Shown here: one piece after another, positions 7,844-16,441 of the stretch
Layout: every line of letters starts with the position of its first letter
Numbering within the stretch: the first letter of the stretch is position 1
Assembly (NCBI GenBank): GCA_035550655.1
Contig: DASZOU010000004.1
Span: forward strand, 372,001 to 436,000
Origin: DASZTV01 sp035550655
GTDB lineage: Bacteria; Actinomycetota; Actinomycetes; JAFAQI01
Direction: 5' to 3'
DNA length: 64,000 nt
The notes under the pieces: generated by a model
The model's database searches: none
Seen by the model: only the letters and a program-made list of their open reading frames with translations
What the model was told of the DNA's origin: nothing
Position numbers and translations under genes: made by a program

Positions 7844-9160
7844 TCACGATGCGTTGAGCTCGACCTGAAGCGACTCGAAGCCGCGTAACGCCTGCAGGTC
7901 CCGGCGGCGGCCGGAGCCGGGTACGACGGCGAGGTCGGGGAACCGCTCGAACAGCAGCCGCAGCCCGAGCTGTCCTTCCATGCGGGCGAGGTTGGCGCCG
8001 AGGCAGTAATGAATGCCGGCGCTCAGCGCGACATGGTCGCGAGAGTTCGGCCGGTCGAGGTCGAAGCTGGCCGGGTTGTCGAACACCGCAGGGTCACGGT
8101 TGGCACCGCCGAGCAGGCACAGCAGCGGCATGCCCTTCGGGATCTGGACGCCGTCGATCTCGGTGTCGGCGATGCACAGCCGGCCGGTCATCTGCACCGG
8201 GCTCTCGAGCCGCAACAGCTCATCGACCGCTTGCTCCCACAGCGCCGGGTCTGCGGCGAGCCGGGTGCGCGCCTTGTCGTCGTTCGCAATGACGTTCACG
8301 CCGCTGCCGAGCAGGTTGACCGTGGTTTCGAATCCGGCACCGAGCAGAAGCATCGCCGTGGCGCGCAGCTCGAGATCGTTGAGGCGGTCCGCCGGATCGG
8401 CGTTGACCAGCTGGCTCAGGATGTCGTCCCCGGGGTTGCGCCGGAGGTTCTCGAAGTGCTCGGCGAACCACTCGTTCATGGCCTTGAGGGCCTGGTTGAC
8501 CGAGCGGTACTCGCGGTGGCTCAGACCGACGTCGAGCACAGGCGCCGCCGCGTGACCCCACGCCAGAAACCGGTCGCGCATCGCCGCGGGCACGCCGAGG
8601 ATCTCCGCGATCACCGCAACCGGGAGCAGGTTGCCGTACTCCCGGACGATGTCGACGCGATCCCGTCCGGCCAGGCCGTCGAGCAGCTGCACGGCCCGCT
8701 CCTCGACGCGGTCCGTGACCTGCTGGAGCGCGCGGGGCGTGAACGGCTTGGACACGCGCCGCCGGTAGCGGGTATGCGTCGGCGGGTCGACACCAAGCAG
8801 CGCGGGCGCCTCGACCACACTCGCGATGTCCGGATCCGGCGGCCGGAACAGCCACCGGATCGCACGGGGCGTCTCGGCGGACTCGCCGAAGTTGACGCTG
8901 AAGGACGCGCTGTCCCGCAGGGCGGCCGAGATGATCGCGTAGTCGACCGTGGCGTTGGCGATCGCGCCGCTCTTCACGATCCGGCCGCGGGCGCGGATCT
9001 CCTCATACAAGGGATGCGGATCCTGCCGAGCGCCCGGTTCGAAAAGCATGCGTTCGAGTGGCATGCCCTTGCGCGCGTACCGCTTGCTGAGCGTGCGGGC
9101 GCCCCAGTGCAAGACCAGCCAGCGCGCCTCGCGGCGCACCGCGATCCCGGCACGGCTCAT
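7844..9160 (-). CDS. Cytochrome P450
   Basis: This heme mono-oxygenase of 438 residues has the I-helix oxygen-activation motif AGFETT (274-279), the ExxR motif ELLR (Glu314-Arg317) and the heme-thiolate loop SAGIHYCLGANLAR with Cys386. The usual Phe and first Gly of FGxGxHxCxG are replaced by Leu and Ser (ALSAGIHYC). It converges on the ligase operon, with 10 bp between stops, and is divergent from an SQR-like flavoprotein. No ferredoxin gene lies nearby, so its electron donor is elsewhere. The substrate is unknown. Confidence 0.93.
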   Translation of the reverse strand: MSRAGIAVRREARWLVLHWGARTLSKRYARKGMPLERMLFEPGARQDPHPLYEEIRARGRIVKSGAIANATVDYAIISAALRDSASFSVNFGESAETPRAIRWLFRPPDPDIASVVEAPALLGVDPPTHTRYRRRVSKPFTPRALQQVTDRVEERAVQLLDGLAGRDRVDIVREYGNLLPVAVIAEILGVPAAMRDRFLAWGHAAAPVLDVGLSHREYRSVNQALKAMNEWFAEHFENLRRNPGDDILSQLVNADPADRLNDLELRATAMLLLGAGFETTVNLLGSGVNVIANDDKARTRLAADPALWEQAVDELLRLESPVQMTGRLCIADTEIDGVQIPKGMPLLCLLGGANRDPAVFDNPASFDLDRPNSRDHVALSAGIHYCLGANLARMEGQLGLRLLFERFPDLAVVPGSGRRRDLQALRGFESLQVELNAS

Positions 9161-9257
9161 TCCGGGAGCCTATTCGCGACATGGCGCCGACGCGCCGAAA
9201 GCGCCAAATACCCCCGTCAGCGCAACAACGGGGGCAACCCGGCGCCGATACTGACGC

Positions 9258-10400
9258 ATGACCCAAACCGGGGCGAAGCTCAATGTCCTCGTACTGGGAG
9301 CGGGCTTCGGCGGGCTCGAGGTGGCGGCCCGGCTGTCGGACGCCGCCGCCGACCAGATCGACGTCACGCTCATCGACCAGAACGACTCGTTCGTCTTCGG
9401 CTACTCGAAGCTCGACGTGATGTTCGGCCTCACCCGCGAGACCTGGCGCAGCTACTACCGCGACCTCGCCCGGCCGTCCGTGACGTTCCGGCAGGAGCGG
9501 ATCATCGCGATCGACCCAGTCGCGAAGACGGTGCAGACGACCGAAGGAAGGTACGCCGCAGACGTCATCGTCATCGCGCTAGGCGCTGCGCTTGACGTCG
9601 CCGCCACACCCGGCCTCACTGACGATCACGAGTTCTACACGGTGGCCGGCGCCGAGCGCTTCGTTGCGCGGATTCGCGATTTCGACCGCGGCCACGCCGT
9701 CATCGCCATCGCCGGGACGCCGTACAAGTGCCCGCCGGCGCCGAGTGAGGTGGCGCTGATGCTGCACCACGTGCTCAAGCAACGCGGCAAGAGTGACAGC
9801 ACGCAGATCACCATCGTCAACCCCTTGCCCTCCCCCGTGCCGCCGTCGCCGGACACGTCGGCGGCGCTGCTCGCGGCGTTCGAGGAGCGGGGTATCACGT
9901 TCCGCGGTTCGTCCCGCATGACGGAGGTCGTCGACGAGCGACGGGTGATCAAGCTCGACAACGGCGACGAGCTCGACTACGACTTGCTCCTCGCCATCCC
10001 GGTGCACAAGGCCCCGGATGCCGTGTCCGGACTGCCGACCGGCGCCGACGGGTGGGTGCACGTCGAGCCCCTCACGCTCGCCACCGAGTTCCCCGACGTC
10101 TTCGCTCTCGGTGACTGCGCCGACGCCCCGGTGCCCCGCGCGGGCTCCTTCGCCGAACGCGCCGCGCGAGTGGTCGCGGAGCGGATCCTGTCGAAGCTCG
10201 ACGGGCGTGAGGTGCCGCCGTTCGACGGGAGCGGCACCTGCTACATCGAGTTCGGCGGCGGGCGGGTGGCTCGCGTCGACGTGACCATGGCTGCCGACGG
10301 CATGAAAGGCGGCCCCTTCAACGAGCCGTCCCTCACGATCGGCCGCGAGAAGGAGGAGTCAGGACCGGTTCGGATCGCGCACTGGTTCGGCAGCGCGTAG
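9258..10400 (+). CDS. FAD-dependent pyridine nucleotide-disulfide oxidoreductase, SQR-like
   Basis: The dinucleotide-binding loop GAGFGG is at residues 14-19 and the second FAD motif FALGDCADAP lies near 277-286. YKCPPAPSE at about 156-164 resembles the cysteine region of sulfide:quinone oxidoreductases and NDH-2-like relatives. The 380-residue length fits. Only one clear redox-type cysteine is seen in that motif, so true sulfide oxidation is not certain. The likely role is flavin-dependent electron transfer at the membrane face. ATG 9258 follows a short gap after the divergent P450. Confidence 0.82.
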   Translation: MTQTGAKLNVLVLGAGFGGLEVAARLSDAAADQIDVTLIDQNDSFVFGYSKLDVMFGLTRETWRSYYRDLARPSVTFRQERIIAIDPVAKTVQTTEGRYAADVIVIALGAALDVAATPGLTDDHEFYTVAGAERFVARIRDFDRGHAVIAIAGTPYKCPPAPSEVALMLHHVLKQRGKSDSTQITIVNPLPSPVPPSPDTSAALLAAFEERGITFRGSSRMTEVVDERRVIKLDNGDELDYDLLLAIPVHKAPDAVSGLPTGADGWVHVEPLTLATEFPDVFALGDCADAPVPRAGSFAERAARVVAERILSKLDGREVPPFDGSGTCYIEFGGGRVARVDVTMAADGMKGGPFNEPSLTIGREKEESGPVRIAHWFGSA

Positions 10401-10406
10401 CCCCTT

Positions 10407-11378
10407 CTAGCCGGACTTGACGTGAACCTTGACGTCGTCCTGCTCGACGAGCAAGCGCGGCGAGAAGCCGCACATGTCGAACTCGAGGGACTTGTTGTTG
10501 TCTGCCGAGATGTCGAAGGTGCGCGCCTTCGGGAGGCAGCTGAGGCTTGACTTGGACACGCGGAACGTCAGGTCCGCTGCGTGATCCTTGGGGAAGTACC
10601 GCGCCCGGCGTAATACCAGGCGCGCGGCGCCTTCATCACCATTCGGTTCCTTGAACCGCACCTCTGCAGTGCCCTGCTCCGCCGTGCTGGGCATCGACGT
10701 GACGAGCGGACCAACCGCATCGAAGCTTCCCGATCCGACGAGGTTGATCGTCGTGAACTTCCCCCCACCCTCGTGCCGGGACACCCGTGCCGAGAATCCG
10801 AACTTGACGTGGTGGACGGGGTTCGAAGCCTTGTAGTCGAAGTTGACGTATCCGCCGGGCTCTTCGAATCCGATAGTCAGCGTGATGATCTCGCCGGTGT
10901 CACCGTTGCTCGGGATCAACGTGGCGGTATGGCTGGCCGAAGCGTTCTGCCCATTCCCCGCTTCTGCGGTGGTCGCGCATTGATCACCGGCTTCGGTGTA
11001 GCCGAACTGACCGTAGTCCTGCAGGCAGACCCGGGAGTGGGCGCCGCCATCCGTCACCTCGTCGACGTTGGCCGTGAGCTTCACCTCGTTGTCCTGACCT
11101 GCGGCGATCTTGTTGGGCAGCTCGTACTCGTAGCTGTTGTGCTCCCCGGTCGTCTTGCCGTCAGCAGTGGCGGAGGTGACGGTGTTGTAGTCCTGCGCGT
11201 GACCGGCGCCGTCGAAGCAGGCCTCACCTGCCGGCACCTCGTTGGCGGTGCAGGTTCTCGTGACAAGGGTCCAGACCGTCGTTGCCGGTGCAGCTGCTGC
11301 CGGCAGCGCGGGAAGGACGCCGACCAGACCACCACCCAGCAGCGCCAGAATGGGCACAGTTGCCCTCACCCGTCGCAT
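10407..11378 (-). CDS. Secreted protein of unknown function
   Basis: This 323-residue protein has a clear Sec signal peptide: MRRVR, a hydrophobic stretch to about residue 24, then AAAAPA for cleavage near 30. The mature part is beta-rich with scattered cysteines (RTC, EACFDG, RVCLQDYG, DQCATT, LSCLP, FDMCGF), which suggests disulfide bonds outside the cell. No anchor, sortase motif or known catalytic motif is visible. It converges with the SQR-like gene and is followed, on its 5' side, by the NlpC/P60 gene in the same orientation 99 bp away. Confidence 0.75.
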   Translation of the reverse strand: MRRVRATVPILALLGGGLVGVLPALPAAAAPATTVWTLVTRTCTANEVPAGEACFDGAGHAQDYNTVTSATADGKTTGEHNSYEYELPNKIAAGQDNEVKLTANVDEVTDGGAHSRVCLQDYGQFGYTEAGDQCATTAEAGNGQNASASHTATLIPSNGDTGEIITLTIGFEEPGGYVNFDYKASNPVHHVKFGFSARVSRHEGGGKFTTINLVGSGSFDAVGPLVTSMPSTAEQGTAEVRFKEPNGDEGAARLVLRRARYFPKDHAADLTFRVSKSSLSCLPKARTFDISADNNKSLEFDMCGFSPRLLVEQDDVKVHVKSG

Positions 11379-11477
11379 TCGCCCCCCAATTGCTATCGCT
11401 GACTCGCAAGTGAGCCGGACGTTACTCGCTTCTCGGGGGCCGGCTCGCCGACCGGGACGGGACGTCGCTCGCGCCGG

Positions 11478-12596
11478 CTACGGCAGCGGGCGGGAGGCGC
11501 CCCAGTACTCGCGGTTGAGGTAGGAGTGCCGCAGCTTGACGATCTCGACCCGAGAACCCGTGTACGGCGACTGCAGGACGCGGCCGCGGCCGGCGTAGAT
11601 CGCGACGTGATGAATGTCGCCGCGCTGAGGGGTGTGAGAGAAGAACACGAGATCCCCCGGACGCAGCCGGTTCCGCGGCACCGGCTTGCCGACCAGGGAC
11701 TGGTCGGCGGCGTCGCGAGGCAGCGTGATCCCGAGCTGCGAGTAGATCGTCGAGGTCAGGCCTGAGCAGTCGTACCCCCACGCCGACATGCCGGCCCACA
11801 GGTACGGAAGACCGAGGAAGCGCCGCGCTTGTGCGAGGACGTCATGCCGATTCGGCCGGATCGCCGGCGTCCCCAGCCGGTGCACCCGCACTGCGGCGCG
11901 CGACAGCGTCGCCCGGTCAACCGGTCCGGGCACCGCGACGACCACTACGTGCGGATGGACGGCGAGCACCGGGAGCGTCGTCGCGTAGCTGACGTCGATC
12001 GGATGATCAGCTCCCCCGACGACGCGGTGCAGTGTCGCCAGCTTCGCGGTCACCGTCGCCACCTGGGTCGGCGCCGTCCAGTCGGCCGGCTCCGGGGCGA
12101 GCTGCTCGGAAGCGACCCAGCCGATGATGCCGTCGGGGAACCGGCCGCCGGTCTGGTCGGGGATCCGGATCTGCGTCAGTGAGCCCCACGCGTCGAGAAC
12201 ATCGACCTGCTCGCCGTACCGCACCTGGGTCGCGAGCCGCTGGTAGAGGTGGCTGCGTTGATGGAAGGTCATGCGGCGCAACCAGGCCGTGATGTGTGCC
12301 GGGCGCTGCAGCGCCGGCAGGTCGAACGAGCGCACCTTGTGGCGGCCGGACCACACCTCCGCGACGGAAACCGCCACCACGGCCTCGGACGCAGCCGGTG
12401 CCGGCGCGGGCGATGCGGCGGGGTCCGCGCCTGCCGCGCGTAACGTTCCACCGATTGCGGGCACGACCGCGGCGGACGTCACCGCGGGCGGGCTGACGGC
12501 GAGGAACGCGCCGGATCCGGCGACGGCGGCGATCGCGACGGCCAGCGCGATCTGACGTGTCTGGGGCACCGATACAAGGTGCCATGAACGACGCAT
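11478..12596 (-). CDS. NlpC/P60 family cell-wall hydrolase with N-terminal membrane anchor/signal
   Basis: The C-terminal NlpC/P60 domain has the catalytic cysteine in YDCSGLTS (Cys277) and HHVAIYAG (His329/330), with LRPGDLVFF before it. These enzymes cut peptide stems of peptidoglycan. A hydrophobic segment near residues 13-32 is an uncleaved anchor or signal peptide. The middle part looks like SH3b-type domains (IGWVASEQL). The ATG at 12596 is chosen, but AGGAG lies 26 nt upstream and in-frame CTG and TTG codons (12635) precede it, so the true start may be a few residues earlier. It is divergent from the next gene. Confidence 0.85.
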   Translation of the reverse strand: MRRSWHLVSVPQTRQIALAVAIAAVAGSGAFLAVSPPAVTSAAVVPAIGGTLRAAGADPAASPAPAPAASEAVVAVSVAEVWSGRHKVRSFDLPALQRPAHITAWLRRMTFHQRSHLYQRLATQVRYGEQVDVLDAWGSLTQIRIPDQTGGRFPDGIIGWVASEQLAPEPADWTAPTQVATVTAKLATLHRVVGGADHPIDVSYATTLPVLAVHPHVVVVAVPGPVDRATLSRAAVRVHRLGTPAIRPNRHDVLAQARRFLGLPYLWAGMSAWGYDCSGLTSTIYSQLGITLPRDAADQSLVGKPVPRNRLRPGDLVFFSHTPQRGDIHHVAIYAGRGRVLQSPYTGSRVEIVKLRHSYLNREYWGASRPLP

Positions 12597-12709
12597 GATC
12601 GGCAGGTTCGACAGGTGACTCCTTTCCGCCCGCAATCACCGGGTTTGGGTTGCGCCGATCAGGACTTACGCCTCTGAACAACCGCACCAAGGCCCGCGAC
12701 CGTGGAGAC

Positions 12710-13573
12710 ATGCCTCCAGTCGACCGTTCCCACCATGCCGCCCAGCCGCCTAGGCGGCTGCATGGCTGGCGAAAGCTCGCCGGCTCGAGCTGGTTGGCGC
12801 CGTTCGACCCGCAGTTCTTCGGCGACATGGAGATCGACGCCGCGAACCTGCTCGCAGAGATCGAGGACATCCGCCGTCACACCGGTGAGCACGTCACGAT
12901 CACGCACGCTGTGGTGAAGGCCGTCGCAGCAGGCCTGCAGGCAGTACCCGCGCTCAATGTGCGGCTCACCCGCGGCCGGGAGCACCCGCGCGAGTCGATC
13001 GACGTACTCGTGATCGTGGCTGTCGGTGACGAGCTCACCGGCGTCAAGGTCGAAGCCGCCGACCGAAAGTCCCTTGCCGAGATCGCCGCAGAGATCGAGC
13101 GCCGTACGGCGCTGATCCGCGACGGTCGCGATGCCGAGTTCGGCCGCACCAAGCGAATGCTCGAAGTACTGCCACCCCGACTGCTCCGTCTTGGGATCCG
13201 CTTCTCGGCGTGGCTCACCTCGGACCTGAACCTGAACCTTCCCCGGCTCGGGCTCCCCCGGCAGGCGTTCGGCTCGGCGATGGTCAGCTCGATCGGCATG
13301 ACCGGCATCACGCACGCCTACTCGCCGCTCGCGTCGTACTACCGCGTCCCGTTGCTGATCCTCGTCGGCGCCGTCCACGAGAAGGCGGTCGTCGTCAACG
13401 GCATGATCGTGGCGCGACCGGTGCTGACGTTGACCGCGACCTTCGACCACCGCTACACCGACGGCCTGCAGGCGGTCGAGTTCGCCAACGCCGCACGCGC
13501 GTACCTCGCCGCTCCACACGCCGCGGAGTCGGTGATCCACCTCGACAAGACCGCGACTCAGACCGTCAGCTGA
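12710..13573 (+). CDS. 2-oxo acid dehydrogenase E2-like acyltransferase catalytic domain protein
   Basis: The 287-residue protein consists of just the chloramphenicol-acetyltransferase-like catalytic domain of E2 components, with the active-site motif FDHRYTDG (Asp246-His247 onward). It lacks lipoyl and E1/E3-binding domains, so it is not a full pyruvate dehydrogenase E2. Similar stand-alone domains in actinomycetes act as acyltransferases of unknown substrate. The ATG at 12710 has GGAG very close upstream; the frame is open to a TTG at 12650. It overlaps the convergent membrane gene by 8 bp. Confidence 0.78.
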   Translation: MPPVDRSHHAAQPPRRLHGWRKLAGSSWLAPFDPQFFGDMEIDAANLLAEIEDIRRHTGEHVTITHAVVKAVAAGLQAVPALNVRLTRGREHPRESIDVLVIVAVGDELTGVKVEAADRKSLAEIAAEIERRTALIRDGRDAEFGRTKRMLEVLPPRLLRLGIRFSAWLTSDLNLNLPRLGLPRQAFGSAMVSSIGMTGITHAYSPLASYYRVPLLILVGAVHEKAVVVNGMIVARPVLTLTATFDHRYTDGLQAVEFANAARAYLAAPHAAESVIHLDKTATQTVS

Positions 13574-14318
13574 GAATGTTGACCGCCCGAGCCGCGATGA
13601 CGCCGATCGTGACCAACGCCGACGCCGACTGAAGCAGCATCAGCATCTTGGCCCAGCTCGACAACGGCATCGTGTCGGTCGGGCTGAACGCCGTCGAGTT
13701 GGTGAACGAGACGTACAGGTAGTCGACAAACGTCGGACGCCAGTCCGGCCACTTCTCACGCAGATCGCCGGTCTGCTGCGGGAACTGGAAGTCCGCTCGT
13801 CCCTCTCCGGACAGCCGCCGGAACGGCCCGCCCTGGTCGAGCTCGAAGTACGCGAGCGCGAAGACGATCACGTTCGTCATCCAGATCACCACGGCGACGC
13901 GGATCAGGTCCTGGCCGGTGAAGAGCGCGGCCGCCGACGCCTTGTGGCCGTTGATCAGCAGGTCCACCATCCGCACGATGCCGACGATGTCGTTGAAGGC
14001 GATCGCACCGAGCATGACCAGCCCGAGCGCGCGGATGAGCGGCGACTCCCGGGTGATCCGGAACGGGTTGCTCGCGATGAGCGCGAGGAGCACCACGCCC
14101 TGCAGCGATGGGAGCAACCACCGCTCGTGAATGACCACGATCGACTTGGGCAGCAGCAGCTGCAGGGCGATCGCCGCGATGAGGGCCAGCGTCAGCGGGA
14201 CGCGGCTCTCCCCGACCACGGTGCCGTAGAGCAGGTTGGCGCCCTTGCCGACACCCTCCACGGTCGCGCCGACGACCTCCGTCGGGCGGATCCCACGACG
14301 CCGGCGCCGCTCGGTCAC
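13566..14318 (-). CDS. Integral membrane protein with ion-channel-like C-terminus
   Basis: This 250-residue protein has about five to six membrane helices. A polar stretch LREKWPDWRPTFVDYLYVSF precedes FTNSTAFSPTDTMPLSSWAK and a last helix. This arrangement resembles DUF1345 and pore-loop channel proteins, where the TxxxFSPTD segment sits near the membrane. The function is not known. It overlaps the convergent acyltransferase by 8 bp. Basic N-terminal residues (TERRRRRG) would stay in the cytoplasm. Confidence 0.72.
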   Translation of the reverse strand: MTERRRRRGIRPTEVVGATVEGVGKGANLLYGTVVGESRVPLTLALIAAIALQLLLPKSIVVIHERWLLPSLQGVVLLALIASNPFRITRESPLIRALGLVMLGAIAFNDIVGIVRMVDLLINGHKASAAALFTGQDLIRVAVVIWMTNVIVFALAYFELDQGGPFRRLSGEGRADFQFPQQTGDLREKWPDWRPTFVDYLYVSFTNSTAFSPTDTMPLSSWAKMLMLLQSASALVTIGVIAARAVNILS

Positions 14319-14481
14319 GTGGGCATTCTCCCGGCCTGAAACCCGCGCGCCGCGACACCACGCGGTGCAGAACGGGCGAATCGGGCGCGACCTCAGGACG
14401 TCGACGATCGTTACATTGATGAGCCGATCACTTGGCCGATATCAAGGTCACGCGCCCATACGGCGACCCGAGGAGCAAGCG

Positions 14482-16281
14482 ATGGATTTGACCGAGCTGA
14501 GCCTCGACAAGGTGGTCGACACCGCTACCGCCGACGTGGCCCACACCCGCGAGCGGTCACGGCAGCGCCGGCTCGTTTGGCTCTCGCTCCCCATCCTCGG
14601 GGTGGCGATCTGGGCGTGGGCTCGCATCCTCAGCGACCAACCGCCGTATCCGGGCGCACCACATCTGTCGCCCCGGTTTGCCGCGGTGGCGCCGCTCTTT
14701 CTCCTGGTGATCATTCTCGGCGCCGCGCTGCTCGGTCCACTGCTGATGGCGGGCAGGTCTCCCCACGTTCTCTACCGGTCGAGCGAGATCGAGACGTCCT
14801 TCGCTGACGTCAAGGGCATGCCCGTCGTGGTCGAGGAGGTCATCAAGACCCTCAACATCTTCCTCGCCCACCGGACCTTCAAGGACCAGCTCGGCGGGAC
14901 CCCGCGCCGGGCCATCCTCTTCGAAGGCCCGCCCGGCACGGGTAAGACCTACCTCGCGAAGGCGATGGCGCGGGAGGCAGGCGTCCCGTTCCTCTTCGTC
15001 TCCTCCTCAGCGTTTCAATCGATGTACTACGGCCAGACGAACCGCCGGATCCGCTCCTACTTCAAGGCGCTGCGCAAAGCCGCCCGCAAGGACGGCGGCG
15101 CGATCGGGTTCATCGAGGAGATCGACGCAGTGGGCGCGTCCCGATCAGGAATGGGAGGCGCCAAGGGCGAGGGCATCACCGGCGTCGTGAACGAGCTGCT
15201 GATCCAGCTCCAGTCGTTCGACCAACCGCCCCCGTCGGCTCGGCTACGCAACGCCGCCATCGAGATGGTCAACGCGTTCCTGCCGGACCATCGCCAGCTC
15301 CGCAAGCGTGCCGCGGCCCCGGCGAACGTGCTCGTGGTCGGCGCGACGAACCGCGCCGCCGACCTCGATCCCGCGTTGTTGCGACCCGGTCGCTTCGACC
15401 GATCGATCTTCTTCGACCTCCCGAGCCGCACGGGCCGACGCGAGATCATCGACTACTACCTGGCCAAGAAGCTCCACGACGCGGAGCTCGACGACGACGC
15501 GCTCCGCGACCGGTTGGCCGCCATGACCGCCGGCTACTCGCCCGTCATGATCGAACACATCCTCGACGAAGCGCTCATCTGGGCGTTGCGACGCGGTGCC
15601 GGCGCGATGGCGTGGGCAGACGTCGCCAAAGCCAAGATGACAGAGGAAATCGGGCTGGCACAGCCGGTGGAGTACACCGAAGCCGAACGCCGGACGATCG
15701 CCACGCACGAGTCGGGTCACGCGGTGGTCGCCTGGCTGACCGGGACGAGCCGCAAGCTCGAGGTGCTGTCGATCATCAAGCGGAAGGAGGCGCTGGGCCT
15801 GCTCGCCCACTCGGACATCGAAGAGCGCTTCTTGATGTCCCAGTCGGAGATCGAGGCCCAGATCAAGATCTCCCTCGGCGGCATGGTGGCGGAAGAGACG
15901 TTCTTCGGCGAGATCACCTCCGGCCCGGCGTCGGACCTCAAGGCGGCTACGACGTACGCCGCGATGATGGTCGGCGCGCTCGGCATGGCGGGTTCGCTGT
16001 TCTCCTACGAGGCGATCCAGGGCCCGCCCGAGAACCTCGTCGCGAAGATCGTGGCTGCCGACGGTGGCCGGGAACGGATCGAGAGCCTGCTCGACCGCGC
16101 CAGGGACGACGTACGGGAGATGATCGAGCGCAACCGTCATCTCGTCGAAGGCCTGCGCGATGAGCTCCTCGGCCGCGAAGAGCTCATCGGGAACGAGATC
16201 ACCGATGCGATCGCGCGAGCAGCCGCCACGGCTCCGAGCGACGAACCGGCGAGGCTCCGCGCGACCCGCACGCCCGGTTAA
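14482..16281 (+). CDS. FtsH-like membrane AAA ATPase/zinc metalloprotease
   Basis: This 599-residue protein has two N-terminal membrane helices (about 31-50 and 69-90). The AAA domain carries Walker A GPPGTGKT (149-156), a Walker B region FIEEIDA (210-216) and a second-region-of-homology arginine finger RPGRFDR near 302. The protease domain has HESGH at 409-413 and SGPASDLKAAT for the third zinc ligand. It would extract and degrade membrane proteins. Oddities are Glu in place of the Walker B Asp, about 30 extra residues after Walker B, and HESGH instead of HEAGH. The ATG follows AGGAG at good spacing. It is probably a paralog, not the housekeeping FtsH. Confidence 0.88.
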   Translation: MDLTELSLDKVVDTATADVAHTRERSRQRRLVWLSLPILGVAIWAWARILSDQPPYPGAPHLSPRFAAVAPLFLLVIILGAALLGPLLMAGRSPHVLYRSSEIETSFADVKGMPVVVEEVIKTLNIFLAHRTFKDQLGGTPRRAILFEGPPGTGKTYLAKAMAREAGVPFLFVSSSAFQSMYYGQTNRRIRSYFKALRKAARKDGGAIGFIEEIDAVGASRSGMGGAKGEGITGVVNELLIQLQSFDQPPPSARLRNAAIEMVNAFLPDHRQLRKRAAAPANVLVVGATNRAADLDPALLRPGRFDRSIFFDLPSRTGRREIIDYYLAKKLHDAELDDDALRDRLAAMTAGYSPVMIEHILDEALIWALRRGAGAMAWADVAKAKMTEEIGLAQPVEYTEAERRTIATHESGHAVVAWLTGTSRKLEVLSIIKRKEALGLLAHSDIEERFLMSQSEIEAQIKISLGGMVAEETFFGEITSGPASDLKAATTYAAMMVGALGMAGSLFSYEAIQGPPENLVAKIVAADGGRERIESLLDRARDDVREMIERNRHLVEGLRDELLGREELIGNEITDAIARAAATAPSDEPARLRATRTPG

Positions 16282-16441
16282 CCCCACCAGGGTGACCAGA
16301 CGAATACCTACCCAATGGTCACAGCGGACGGGACCTAAGTCTCTGTGCCAAATCGGGCGCAGCCCCGATTTTGGAGAACGTGAGGTGTTACCGGCCGGAT
16401 AGCGGCAGCAGCAGCGGGCCCGAGTACGTCGGGGAGACCCG
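16282..16441 (+). promoter_or_regulatory. Structured 160-nt leader upstream of pilB
   Basis: Two hairpins are visible: GTGACCA/TGGTCAC (16292-16298 with 16316-16322, 17-nt loop) and CCAAATCGGG/CCCGATTTTGG (16348-16357 with 16364-16374, one bulge). A GGCCGG-type palindrome follows. No known c-di-GMP riboswitch consensus could be matched. The second hairpin has no T-run after it. It may simply hold the promoter and an mRNA leader for the pilus operon. Confidence 0.4.

Noticed and set aside
16282..16441. c-di-GMP riboswitch before pilB
   Set aside because: The conserved core words of the known c-di-GMP classes could not be found; only simple hairpins are visible.
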